Below, in pieces: positions 24,703-34,034 of a stretch of 57,266 nucleotides of DNA. The first letter of the stretch is position 1. The number at the start of each line of letters is the position of its first letter. Where the stretch lies: positions 1-57,266 of the forward strand of contig JABBZI010000026.1 in NCBI GenBank assembly GCA_012955965.1. The letters are read 5' to 3'. The notes under the pieces were generated by a model. That model was not told the DNA's origin, did no database searches, and worked only from the letters and a program-made list of their open reading frames with translations. The translations under genes were made by a program, and so were the position numbers. Source of the DNA: Clostridioides difficile. GTDB lineage: Bacteria > Bacillota > Clostridia > Peptostreptococcales > Peptostreptococcaceae.

Positions 24703-27153
24703 TTGAAAAAGTGGATATTGAAGTATAAAGGTAAAATAGAGGAAAGTGAATTTAGCAAAAAAATTAATATTTCCCCGGAAATATGCCAAATTTTAAAAAA
24801 TAGAGGAATATGTACTGAAAAAGATTCAGAAATATTTATGAATCCATCTTTAGATTATTTAAGAGACCCTTTCTTGATGAAAGATATGCAGAAAGCTGTT
24901 GATAGAATAAAGTCAGCCATTGAAAATAATGAAAGGATTTGGATTTATGGAGATTATGATGTTGATGGTGTATCATCTACTTCTATTTTATGTATATATT
25001 TTAAGAGTATTGGGTATCATGTGGATTACTATATTCCAAATAGATTAGAAGAAGGATATGGTATAAATGAAGATGCTATTAAGCTTATAAGCTCTAGGGG
25101 ATGTGACTTGATTATAAGTGTTGACTGTGGAATTACATCAGTATCTGAGGTTAATATAGCGAATAATTTGGGTATAGATGTTATAATAACAGACCATCAT
25201 GAATGTCAAAATGAGATTCCATCAGCTTTTGCAGTAATAAATCCAAAACAAGAAGATTGTAATTATCCATTTGATTCATTATGTGGATGTGGGGTAGCAT
25301 TTAAAATGATTCAAGCATTAACTCCAAAAGAAGAATTTAAAAATAGTATGTATGATTATTTAGAAATAGTAACTTTGGCAACTATTTGTGATATTGTTCC
25401 ACTTATAGATGAAAATAGAATAATTGTAAAAAATGGTTTAAAATCAATGAAAGAAGGCAAAAATATTGGATTAAGAGAGCTTATAAAAGTTTGTGGGGTA
25501 GAAAGTGATAAAATAGGCTCTTCTCATATAGGTTTTGCAATAGGTCCTAGGATAAATGCTTCAGGTAGATTAGGGTATTCTTATTTAGGAGTGGAGTTGT
25601 TTACCACTCAATCTAAAGAAGAAGCTGTAGAAATAGCCAATATATTAGAAGAAAAAAATAATGAAAGACAGATGATAGAAGCTAAGATGTATCATGAAGC
25701 TGAAGAAATGTTAAGGTCTAATAGTAGATATAATGATGATAAAGTTTTGGTTTTAGCTAAAGAAGGTTGGCAACATGGAATAATAGGAATTGTAGCATCT
25801 AAGCTAACTGAAAAATACTATAAACCCACAATTCTTTTAGGTATAGATAATGGAGAGGCTACTGGTTCAGCGAGGTCTATAAAAGGATTTAATATATTTG
25901 AAGCTCTTGTAAAATGTAAAGATTTAATGACTAAGTTTGGTGGTCATGAGCAGGCAGCTGGGTTATCTTTAAATTCAGATAATGTGGAAGCTTTAGCAAA
26001 TGAAATAAACAAATTTGCAAGTTATAATTTAACTGAAGATGACATGATAGAAAATGTGAATGTTGAATTTGAACTACAAGAAAATGTAATAAATTTAAAT
26101 CTTGTAGAAGAATTACATAAGTTAGAGCCTTTTGGGTTAAATAATCCAAATCCTAGATTTATAGTTAGAAATTATATTTTAAAAGACTTAAAAGTTATAG
26201 GTAAAAATCAACAACATTTAAAATTAAGTATAGAAAAAGAAAAAAGCTATGAATGTATAGGATTTAACATGAGTCATTTAAAGTCATTGTATAAAGTAGG
26301 AGACAAAGTAGATGTATTGTTCCAGCTGGATGAAAATAACTATATGGGAAATCGAAAAGTACAATTTTTGCTTAAAGATATCCGATTAGCTCGACCTAAA
26401 AGTGCAAGTAATGACAAACTTTCACTTAAATTAATGTCAAAAATAATACCCAAAGATACACAAAGCTTGTATAATATATCTGTATCTGATTTTGATTTAT
26501 TTGATGGAAATACTGATATAAATATATTTGATTATTTTGAAAAAGGCACATTAATAATATCTAATTCTATAAATGGGTTTTATAGAGCAGTGTCAGATAT
26601 ATCACTTATGGATTTAGATTTTAAGATAAATTACAATATAATTGAAGACATTAGCAAAAATACTGATAAATTAGAGCTTATATTTTCTCCTAATATTGAT
26701 AAAATAGACTTAAAAAGATATAATAATATTATTCTTTATGATTATTTATACAATAAAGGCGAATATTCGTATATATATGAGAATAAAAGAGAAGAAAGTG
26801 AAATTATAAAATATTATAATAAAACAGACCTATTATATTTAAAGAATGTAGTTAGTAATATAGTTCCATCAAGAGATGAATTTATAACAATTTATAAACA
26901 AGCACTTATAAAAAAAGAAATTGATTTGGATATGGTAAATATAAAGGGAACTTTTAATGTAATTCCATTAAAGTTTTTTACGATATTGAATGTGTTTAGA
27001 GAATTAAATTTACTTGACTTTAATTTAAATTATGAAAAAAATTCTGTACTCATAAGAATATTGCCAAAACCACAGAAAAAATTAGATTTAAGTGAGAGTT
27101 TAATACTCAATAATCTAAAAAATTTAGAAAAACAATATAATAGCAGTTATTAG
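24703..27153 (+). CDS. recJ: Single-stranded-DNA exonuclease RecJ
   Basis: An 816-residue 5'-3' ssDNA exonuclease used in recombination and mismatch or base-excision repair. The start is TTG 24703 behind GGGGGAA. DHH-domain motifs are IYGDYDVDG (81-89) and TDHHE (163-167), followed by the DIVPL block, ASGRLGYS and the DHHA1 motif GGHEQAAGLSL (about 412-422). An OB-fold follows, then a ~240-residue C-terminal extension that is typical of Firmicute RecJ. The spacing of 12 bp on each side (kinase upstream, apt downstream) points to one operon. The recJ-apt-relA order is common in clostridia. Confidence 0.95.
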   Translation: MKKWILKYKGKIEESEFSKKINISPEICQILKNRGICTEKDSEIFMNPSLDYLRDPFLMKDMQKAVDRIKSAIENNERIWIYGDYDVDGVSSTSILCIYFKSIGYHVDYYIPNRLEEGYGINEDAIKLISSRGCDLIISVDCGITSVSEVNIANNLGIDVIITDHHECQNEIPSAFAVINPKQEDCNYPFDSLCGCGVAFKMIQALTPKEEFKNSMYDYLEIVTLATICDIVPLIDENRIIVKNGLKSMKEGKNIGLRELIKVCGVESDKIGSSHIGFAIGPRINASGRLGYSYLGVELFTTQSKEEAVEIANILEEKNNERQMIEAKMYHEAEEMLRSNSRYNDDKVLVLAKEGWQHGIIGIVASKLTEKYYKPTILLGIDNGEATGSARSIKGFNIFEALVKCKDLMTKFGGHEQAAGLSLNSDNVEALANEINKFASYNLTEDDMIENVNVEFELQENVINLNLVEELHKLEPFGLNNPNPRFIVRNYILKDLKVIGKNQQHLKLSIEKEKSYECIGFNMSHLKSLYKVGDKVDVLFQLDENNYMGNRKVQFLLKDIRLARPKSASNDKLSLKLMSKIIPKDTQSLYNISVSDFDLFDGNTDINIFDYFEKGTLIISNSINGFYRAVSDISLMDLDFKINYNIIEDISKNTDKLELIFSPNIDKIDLKRYNNIILYDYLYNKGEYSYIYENKREESEIIKYYNKTDLLYLKNVVSNIVPSRDEFITIYKQALIKKEIDLDMVNIKGTFNVIPLKFFTILNVFRELNLLDFNLNYEKNSVLIRILPKPQKKLDLSESLILNNLKNLEKQYNSSY

Positions 27154-27165
27154 GAGGCGTTTCCC

Positions 27166-27678
27166 ATGGATTTAAAAAACTTTATAAGGAATATTGATGA
27201 TTTCCCAAAACCAGGTATAGATTTTAAAGATGTTACTACTCTATTTAAAGACGGAGAGGCATTTAAATATGCAGTAGACTCTATAGTTGAAGAACTAAAA
27301 AGTAAAGGTGTAGATTTAGTAATAGGACCAGAAGCAAGAGGATTTTTGATGGGTACACCTGTAGCGTATGCTTTAGGAGTAGGATTTGTTCCAATTAGAA
27401 AGCCTGGAAAATTACCAGGAGAAGTTGAAAGTTATGAGTATGGCTTAGAGTATGGTACGGATACTTTAGAAATACATAAAGATGCAATTAAAAAAGGTCA
27501 AAAAGTAGCAATAGTAGACGATTTATTGGCTACTGGTGGAACTATGGAAGCTGCTGCTAAGCTTGTAGAAAAATTAGGTGGAGAAGTAGTTTCTATGCAA
27601 TTTTTAATTGAGCTAGAATTCTTAAATGGGAGAGAAAAATTATCTAACTATAATGTTAGTTCTCTTATAAAATACTAG
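27166..27678 (+). CDS. apt: Adenine phosphoribosyltransferase
   Basis: A 170-residue cytoplasmic purine-salvage enzyme that joins adenine to PRPP to give AMP. The PRPP loop [13 protein letters not shown] (about 117-129), the GPEARGF block (about 57-63) and the [11 protein letters not shown] flexible loop are all present. Length is typical (170-175). AGGAGG lies before the ATG. It sits between recJ and relA, a common order in Firmicutes. Confidence 0.96.
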   Translation: MDLKNFIRNIDDFPKPGIDFKDVTTLFKDGEAFKYAVDSIVEELKSKGVDLVIGPEARGFLMGTPVAYALGVGFVPIRKPGKLPGEVESYEYGLEYGTDTLEIHKDAIKKGQKVAIVDDLLATGGTMEAAAKLVEKLGGEVVSMQFLIELEFLNGREKLSNYNVSSLIKY

Positions 27679-27687
27679 TACTTTTAC

Positions 27688-27716
27688 AATAGTTGGTATA
27701 GCACCAACTATTTTCA
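27688..27716 (+). terminator. Hairpin between apt and relA, probable terminator
   Basis: AATAGTTGGT (27688-27697) pairs with ACCAACTATT (27703-27712), followed by TTC and A/T. The T run is short, so read-through to relA 40 bp downstream is possible. Confidence 0.6.
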
Positions 27717-27751
27717 TATATATTAAAATTTTATACAAAATAGGTGGTTAT

Positions 27752-29959
27752 ATGCATGATAAAGAATTACAAGAAATAATTGAAAAAATAAAAGTTTATG
27801 CACCTAATGCAAATTTTGAAATGGTTGAAAAAGCCTATAATCTTGCAAAAAAAGCGCATGAAGGACAATATAGAAAATCTGGGGAACCATACTTTATTCA
27901 TCCATTAGCAGTAGCAAATATTTTGATAGAGATGGAATTAGATATTGAAACTATAACAGCTGGTTTACTTCATGATGTTGTAGAAGATACAGAATATACC
28001 TATGAAGACATAACAAAAGAATTTGGCAAAGAAGTAGCGGATTTAGTTGATGGAGTAACAAAACTTGGTCAAATAAAATATCGTTCAAAAGAAGAAACTC
28101 AATCTGAAAATCTAAGAAAAATGTTTTTGGCAATGGCGAAAGATATAAGGGTTATACTTATAAAACTTGCCGATAGATTGCATAATATGAGAACCTTAAA
28201 ATATATGCCTCCAGAAAAAGCTAAATATAAGGCGAAAGAGACACTTGAAATTTATGGAGGTATAGCTCATAGATTAGGGATTTCTAAGATAAAGTGGGAA
28301 CTAGAAGACAGAGCACTGAGGTTTATGGACCCAGAAGGGTATTACGATTTAGTTGATAGAGTATCAATGAAGAGAAGTCAAAGAGAAGATTATATACACG
28401 GAATTGTTGAACTTCTTAAAGATAAGTTTAAAGATTTAAGTATACCATGTGATGTATATGGTAGACCAAAGCATTTTTATAGTATTTATAGAAAGATGCA
28501 AAAAAAACACAAGACTTTTGAAGAAATTTTCGATTTAACAGCAGTAAGAATATTAGTAGATAATGTAAAGGATTGTTATGCAGTTCTTGGTATAGTTCAT
28601 ACATTATGGAGACCTATTCCAGGCAGATTTAAGGATTATATAGCAATGCCAAAGCCAAATCTGTACCAATCGTTGCATACTACTGTTGTAGGTCCTGATG
28701 GAGAGCCTTTAGAGATACAAATAAGGACTCATGAGATGCATAACATAGCTGAAAATGGTATCGCAGCCCATTGGAAATACAAAGAAGGTATTTCTAGTAA
28801 AGAATCAAAGGTTGAAGAGAAACTTCAGTGGTTGAGACAAATGATGGAGTGGGAAAAAGACTTAAAAGACCCACAAGAATTTATGGATGCACTTAAAGAA
28901 GATGTATTTAATAGTCAGGTTTACGTATTTACTCCAAAAGGGGACGTAATTGAATTACCAGCAGAATCAACACCTATAGATTTTGCATATAGAGTTCATA
29001 CAAATGTAGGAAATAAATGTGTAGGAGCTAAAATTGATGGGAGAATAGTTCCTATTGATTATAAACTTCAAAATGGTAATATTGTAGAGGTGCTTACATC
29101 ATCTAATTCTAATGGTCCAAGCAGAGATTGGCTTAATATAGTAAAGACACCAAATGCTAAAAGTAGAATTAGACAATTTTTCAAGAAAGAAAGAAGAGAA
29201 GAAAATGTTGACCGTGGAAATACAATATTAGAAAGAGAATTTAAGAAGCATGATATACCACAGAAAGACCCTCTTGTTGAAAAATATATGGCATTAGTTG
29301 CTAAGAAATTTAATCAGCCAAGTGTTGAAGATTTAGTTGCTACTGTAGGTTATGGTGGAATAATGTCATCTCAAGTTGTATCTAAAGTAAAAGATTTATA
29401 TTTAAAAGAAGTTAAAAAAGTTAAAAAGGAACAACAAATACAAGAAGAAGATTTAAACAAACACAATATAAGTGAAACAGAATACAGTAAAAAGAGAAAG
29501 AAAAATGCTTCACAAGGGATTATAGTAAAAGGACTTGACAATATCTTAGTAAGATTTGCTAAGTGTTGTAATCCTCTTCCAGGAGATGAAATTGTAGGAT
29601 ATATCACTAAGGGTAGGGGTGTAGCTATACACAGAGCTGATTGCCCAAATGCGAACAATAATGGAGATTTCTTCCAAAATAGATTGGTAGAAGTTTCATG
29701 GAGTTCAGTAGGAAAAGGTAAGTTTGAAGCAGAGATTCAAATAAAGGCTGTTGACAGAAGAGGAATTGTTAATGAAATAACTCATATTGTTGCAATGGAT
29801 AAACTTAGTTTAAATGGGATAAATGCAAGAAAAGGTAAAGACAGCATTGTAAGTATAAACTTACTTGTAGAAGTTAATGACACAGAGGAGTTAAAAATTC
29901 TAATGAAAAAATTAAAAGCAATTCCTGGTGTAGAAAGTATTTATAGAATGACAAATTAG
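27752..29959 (+). CDS. relA: RelA/SpoT homologue, bifunctional alarmone synthetase/hydrolase (RSH)
   Basis: A 735-residue long RSH protein. Domains in order: HD hydrolase (about 25-190, HDVVEDT present), synthetase (about 220-370, with RFKDYIAMPKPN and YQSLHTTV), TGS (about 390-450), helical/zinc-finger region (with CCNPLPGDEIVGY near 600) and ACT (about 660-735). Both catalytic domains keep their key motifs, so it should make and degrade alarmones in the stringent response. Published work on C. difficile reports that its RSH makes mainly pGpp. GGTGG precedes the ATG. Confidence 0.96.
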   Translation: MHDKELQEIIEKIKVYAPNANFEMVEKAYNLAKKAHEGQYRKSGEPYFIHPLAVANILIEMELDIETITAGLLHDVVEDTEYTYEDITKEFGKEVADLVDGVTKLGQIKYRSKEETQSENLRKMFLAMAKDIRVILIKLADRLHNMRTLKYMPPEKAKYKAKETLEIYGGIAHRLGISKIKWELEDRALRFMDPEGYYDLVDRVSMKRSQREDYIHGIVELLKDKFKDLSIPCDVYGRPKHFYSIYRKMQKKHKTFEEIFDLTAVRILVDNVKDCYAVLGIVHTLWRPIPGRFKDYIAMPKPNLYQSLHTTVVGPDGEPLEIQIRTHEMHNIAENGIAAHWKYKEGISSKESKVEEKLQWLRQMMEWEKDLKDPQEFMDALKEDVFNSQVYVFTPKGDVIELPAESTPIDFAYRVHTNVGNKCVGAKIDGRIVPIDYKLQNGNIVEVLTSSNSNGPSRDWLNIVKTPNAKSRIRQFFKKERREENVDRGNTILEREFKKHDIPQKDPLVEKYMALVAKKFNQPSVEDLVATVGYGGIMSSQVVSKVKDLYLKEVKKVKKEQQIQEEDLNKHNISETEYSKKRKKNASQGIIVKGLDNILVRFAKCCNPLPGDEIVGYITKGRGVAIHRADCPNANNNGDFFQNRLVEVSWSSVGKGKFEAEIQIKAVDRRGIVNEITHIVAMDKLSLNGINARKGKDSIVSINLLVEVNDTEELKILMKKLKAIPGVESIYRMTN

Positions 29960-29983
29960 AGTTAAAATAATAGGGAGGAAACT

Positions 29984-30433
29984 ATGAGAGCAGTAGTACA
30001 AAGAGTATCTTCATCTAAAGTTACAGTAGATGAAAACACTATAGGTCAAATAAATAAAGGGTTACTAGTATTATTAGGAGTGACTCATGATGATAAATCA
30101 AGTGATGTAGATTATATGATTGACAAAATATTGAATCTGAGAATTTTTGAAGATGAAGATGACAAAATGAATTTATCTCTAATGGATATAGGTGGAGAGC
30201 TTTTAGTAGTATCTCAATTTACTTTATATGGAGATTGTAGAAAAGGAAGAAGACCTGGATTTAGCAATGCAGCCAAACCAGAACTTGCAAATAATCTGTA
30301 CGAAGAGTTTATAAAAAAGGCAAAAGATAAAGGTGTAACAGTTGGTACAGGTCAATTTGCGGCTCATATGATGGTGGAATTAACTAATGATGGTCCAGTA
30401 ACAATACTATTAGACTCAAGTAAATCTTTTTAA
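29984..30433 (+). CDS. dtd: D-aminoacyl-tRNA deacylase
   Basis: A 149-residue enzyme that removes D-amino acids, and glycine from mischarged tRNA-Ala. The two defining motifs are SQFTLYGD (about 77-84) and the C-terminal G-P-V-T block in [24 protein letters not shown] is the family N-terminus. Length is typical. It lies 24 bp after relA with GGGAGGA before the ATG, an order common in Firmicutes. Confidence 0.96.
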   Translation: MRAVVQRVSSSKVTVDENTIGQINKGLLVLLGVTHDDKSSDVDYMIDKILNLRIFEDEDDKMNLSLMDIGGELLVVSQFTLYGDCRKGRRPGFSNAAKPELANNLYEEFIKKAKDKGVTVGTGQFAAHMMVELTNDGPVTILLDSSKSF

Positions 30434-30447
30434 GGGGGAAAACTTTA

Positions 30448-31062
30448 ATGGTTATAAAAAAATTTGTAGACAGTTATTTTGGAGTAAATACTTACGTATT
30501 AGGTGATGAAAAAACTAAAAAATGTGCAGTTATAGACCCAGGTGGAAGTTTAGTAGATACTCTAAGTTTTGTAAAAGAAAATGAATTAAATATTGAATAT
30601 ATAATCCTTACTCATGGACATGGAGACCATATAGGATATGTTAAAGATATTAAGGATAAAACTGGTGCTAAGGTAGTTGCACATATTGATGAGAAAGAAT
30701 TATTAAATGACAAAAATAAAAATCTAAGTTATACAATGAGATGTGGAGCACAAGAGTTTGATGCAGATATATATGTAAATGATAAAGACAAGCTTGAACT
30801 TGGTGAATTAAAATTGACTTTCTTACACACTCCAGGACATACACAAGGATGTATGTGTATAAGAGTTGAAGACGAATTATTTACAGGGGACACTTTATTT
30901 GCTGGAAGTATTGGTAGAACTGATTTGTATAGCGGAGATTTTCATCAAATGGAAAAATCACTTAAAAAATTATGTAAATATGAAGATGCTGTTAGAGTAT
31001 ATCCTGGGCATGGACCAACTAGTACTCTAGGGGTTGAAAAGAAGACAAATCCTTATATGTAA
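30448..31062 (+). CDS. MBL-fold metallo-hydrolase (glyoxalase II-like)
   Basis: A 204-residue metallo-beta-lactamase-fold hydrolase. The zinc ligands are in THGHGDHIG (about 54-62), the HTPGHTQG histidine (about 130-137), the aspartate of FTGDTLF and the histidine of YPGHGP. This is the small YqgX/glyoxalase II-like group found beside dtd and hemZ in Firmicutes. The substrate is uncertain; glutathione-type thioesters are unlikely in this organism. It starts 14 bp after dtd with GGGGG before the ATG. Confidence 0.9.
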   Translation: MVIKKFVDSYFGVNTYVLGDEKTKKCAVIDPGGSLVDTLSFVKENELNIEYIILTHGHGDHIGYVKDIKDKTGAKVVAHIDEKELLNDKNKNLSYTMRCGAQEFDADIYVNDKDKLELGELKLTFLHTPGHTQGCMCIRVEDELFTGDTLFAGSIGRTDLYSGDFHQMEKSLKKLCKYEDAVRVYPGHGPTSTLGVEKKTNPYM

Positions 31063-31152
31063 TTTTATATTAGTATTAAATAATGTATCAAATATTTAAT
31101 AACTGTATTAGAAATGGGGTTCTTCTACTGTTAAATAGAAGGAGTTAAGTTG

Positions 31153-32712
31153 ATGTTATATGTTTTTTTAAAAGGACATGATTATAAGTATGAAGTAGCA
31201 GAACTTATAAAATTGTTTACTAATGAATTTAAATTTAATGACTCTGATAAATGTAGTAATAACACTGAGTCAATGTATTTAATAAATAGATTAATTTATG
31301 AAAATGGAGTATTGTCTTCAAATACTGAGTATTATGAAGATGAAAAATTGAAGTATGAATCAATACAAAATATAGAAAATATAAATCTCGAATTTTTAAA
31401 TGGATTTGAAAATAGCAGAGCAATTGAAGAGTTTTTGAATAAGTTAGACAATGAAAGTAAGAGACACTTTAAAAAGCTATGTAAAGAAAGTATTAAAAAA
31501 AGCATGTTTATAGTGCTTAAACAAATATTTAATTCTTATGTTCCATGGGGCATTTTGACTGGTATTAGACCAGTCAAAATTGTCCACAATCTAATGGATA
31601 AAAAGCTAGATGATGATAGTATAAGAACCATTCTAAAAGATAATTATTTTATAATAGATGAGAAAATAGATTTAGCTCTTGAAATAGCCAAAAGAGAGCG
31701 AGTATTTATGTATCCTATAGATAAAAATAAAATTTCTCTTTATGTGAGTATTCCATTTTGTCCAACTAGATGTGTATATTGTTCGTTTCCTTCAAACTCA
31801 TTAAAGCAATTTGGGCATTTGAAGAGAGAATATGTTTATAAATTGATTGAAGAAATTAAAGGATTTGCCAAGCTTATTAAGGATACTAATAAAGAAATTG
31901 AAACTTTATATATTGGTGGAGGAACTCCTACTACATTGGATGAGGAAGAGTTAGGCTTGCTTATAAATTCGCTATTTAATGAATTAGATTTAACTAAAAT
32001 TAAGGAATTTACTGTAGAAGCAGGTAGACCAGATACTATTACAGAGCAAAAACTAAACGTATTAAAAAAACACAATGTAAGTAGAATTAGCATAAATCCT
32101 CAGACTATGAATGATGAGACTTTGGTTAAAATTGGTAGAGAGCATAAAGTTTCTGACTTAGTAGACTGCTTTAATATGGCTCGTAGAATGGGATTTGATA
32201 ATATAAACATGGATATAATTTTAGGTCTTATAGATGAGGACTTGAATATGGTAAGGAATACATTGGAAGAAATAAAAAAACTTTCTCCTGAAAGTCTTAC
32301 AGTTCACACATTAGCTATAAAAAGAGCATCTAACTTAAATATAAATATGGATATGTATAAAGAACACCTAACACAGTATGAAGAAATGGTAAAAATGATA
32401 GATTTATCAATGAAGTATGCAAAAGATATGGGATTGAATCCATATTATATGTATAGACAAAAACATATGTTAGGAAATTTAGAAAATATAGGTTATGCTA
32501 AAGAAGGATATGAGTGCATTTATAATATACAAATTATGGAAGAGAAACAAAGTAACTATGCATTAGGTGCAGGTGCTATATCAAAATTTGTTTATGTAGA
32601 TGAAGATAGAATTGAAAGAGTAGAAAATGTAAAAAACGTTGAACAATACATTGCAAGAGTAGATGAAATGATAAAAAGGAAGAAAGAAGAGGTATATAAA
32701 AATGTTGACTAA
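31153..32712 (+). CDS. hemZ: Oxygen-independent coproporphyrinogen dehydrogenase HemZ
   Basis: A 519-residue radical SAM protein. I prefer ATG 31153, 8 nt after GGAG, over the TTG directly before it. The cluster motif CPTRCVYCSFPS lies near 196-207; GGGTPTTL and the VEAGRPDTI block match the HemN/HemZ family, and the N-terminal ~170 residues are the HemZ-specific region. The activity in Bacillus is anaerobic oxidation of coproporphyrinogen. C. difficile lacks most of the heme pathway, so the real substrate may differ. A short hairpin (CTTCTA near 31121, TAGAAG at 31137-31142) partly covers the ribosome site. The end overlaps hisS by 11 bp. Confidence 0.9.
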   Translation: MLYVFLKGHDYKYEVAELIKLFTNEFKFNDSDKCSNNTESMYLINRLIYENGVLSSNTEYYEDEKLKYESIQNIENINLEFLNGFENSRAIEEFLNKLDNESKRHFKKLCKESIKKSMFIVLKQIFNSYVPWGILTGIRPVKIVHNLMDKKLDDDSIRTILKDNYFIIDEKIDLALEIAKRERVFMYPIDKNKISLYVSIPFCPTRCVYCSFPSNSLKQFGHLKREYVYKLIEEIKGFAKLIKDTNKEIETLYIGGGTPTTLDEEELGLLINSLFNELDLTKIKEFTVEAGRPDTITEQKLNVLKKHNVSRISINPQTMNDETLVKIGREHKVSDLVDCFNMARRMGFDNINMDIILGLIDEDLNMVRNTLEEIKKLSPESLTVHTLAIKRASNLNINMDMYKEHLTQYEEMVKMIDLSMKYAKDMGLNPYYMYRQKHMLGNLENIGYAKEGYECIYNIQIMEEKQSNYALGAGAISKFVYVDEDRIERVENVKNVEQYIARVDEMIKRKKEEVYKNVD

Positions 32713-33964
32713 AGCTCCTAGAGGAACTAAAGACATAACTCCAAAAGAGGCTTATAAATGGAGTTATGTAGAAAATAAATTTAGAGAAATATGTGCTTTA
32801 TATGGATATGAAGAAATGGTAACACCTATATTTGAACATACAGAACTTTTTAAAAGAAGTGTCGGAGATACTACAGATATAGTTCAAAAAGAAATGTATT
32901 CTTTTAAAGATAAAGGTGACAGAGAGATTACATTAAAACCAGAAGGAACAGCAGGTGTAGTAAGAGCTTTTATAGAAAATAAATTGTATGCAGATACTCA
33001 ACCAACTAAGTTATTTTATGTTACACCTTGTTTTAGATATGAAAGACCACAAGCTGGAAGACAAAGACAGTTTCATCAATTTGGTATAGAAGCACTTGGA
33101 AGTGATACTCCTTCAATGGATTCTGAAATAATTGCATTAGCTGTTCAATTTTTTAATGAAGTTGGACTAAAGAATTTAATAGTAAGTATAAATTCAGTTG
33201 GTTGCCCAGTTTGTAGAAAAGAATACAATGCTTTATTAAAAGAATATCTTGATTCAAAAGCAGATGTATTGTGCGAAACTTGTAATGAAAGAAGAGAAAA
33301 AAATCCAATGAGGGTTATAGATTGTAAAAACCCTACATGTAAAGAAAATATCAAGGATATACCATTTATTGCAGACCATTTATGTGATGATTGCAAGACT
33401 CACTTTACAAAGTTACAAGAGTACTTAAATGAAATGGATATAAACTTTGTAGTTGATAAAACAATAGTTAGAGGACTAGATTACTATAGAAAAACTGCTT
33501 TTGAAATTATATCTAATGATATAGGAGCACAAAGTACTGTATGTGGTGGAGGTAGATATGATGGTCTTGTTGAGCAACTAGGAGGACCAAAAGGTATAAG
33601 TGGAATTGGATTTGGGTTAGGAATTGAAAGACTTTTACTTACACTTGAAAACAATGGGATTGAAATAGAAAATCCACAATCTACAGACATATTTATAGTA
33701 ACAATAGGAGAAGAAGCAAATACAAAAAGCTTTAAGTTATTAAAAGAATTGAGAAAAAATCATATAAGTGCAGATAAAGACCATATAGAGAGAAGTGTCA
33801 AAGCACAATTTAAATATTCAGATAAGATAAATTCTAAATTTACAATAGTAATTGGCGATGATGAGCTTAAAAATGACACTGCAACATTAAAAAATATGAA
33901 AACATCAGAGCAAATTACTGTAAAATTAAGTACATTAGTTGAAGAATTAAAACAAAAGCTGTAA
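32702..33964 (+). CDS. hisS: Histidyl-tRNA synthetase
   Basis: A 420-residue class II synthetase. Motif 2 is in PCFRYERPQAGRQRQFHQFG (about 105-124), and the histidine-specific signatures are VRGLDYYRKTAFE and GGGRYDGL. The C-terminal anticodon-binding domain covers about 325-420. A CPVC/CETC/CDDC cysteine set in the insertion (about 165-230) is a zinc-ribbon-like feature seen in some clostridial HisRS. It begins inside hemZ (11-bp overlap), so translation is probably coupled. Confidence 0.96.
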   Translation: MLTKAPRGTKDITPKEAYKWSYVENKFREICALYGYEEMVTPIFEHTELFKRSVGDTTDIVQKEMYSFKDKGDREITLKPEGTAGVVRAFIENKLYADTQPTKLFYVTPCFRYERPQAGRQRQFHQFGIEALGSDTPSMDSEIIALAVQFFNEVGLKNLIVSINSVGCPVCRKEYNALLKEYLDSKADVLCETCNERREKNPMRVIDCKNPTCKENIKDIPFIADHLCDDCKTHFTKLQEYLNEMDINFVVDKTIVRGLDYYRKTAFEIISNDIGAQSTVCGGGRYDGLVEQLGGPKGISGIGFGLGIERLLLTLENNGIEIENPQSTDIFIVTIGEEANTKSFKLLKELRKNHISADKDHIERSVKAQFKYSDKINSKFTIVIGDDELKNDTATLKNMKTSEQITVKLSTLVEELKQKL

Positions 33965-34034
33965 AATAAGAAAGTATGATATTTTGCGTATTAGATAATA
34001 TAGCATTAAAATTAAATAAAATGGAGGTAGTATC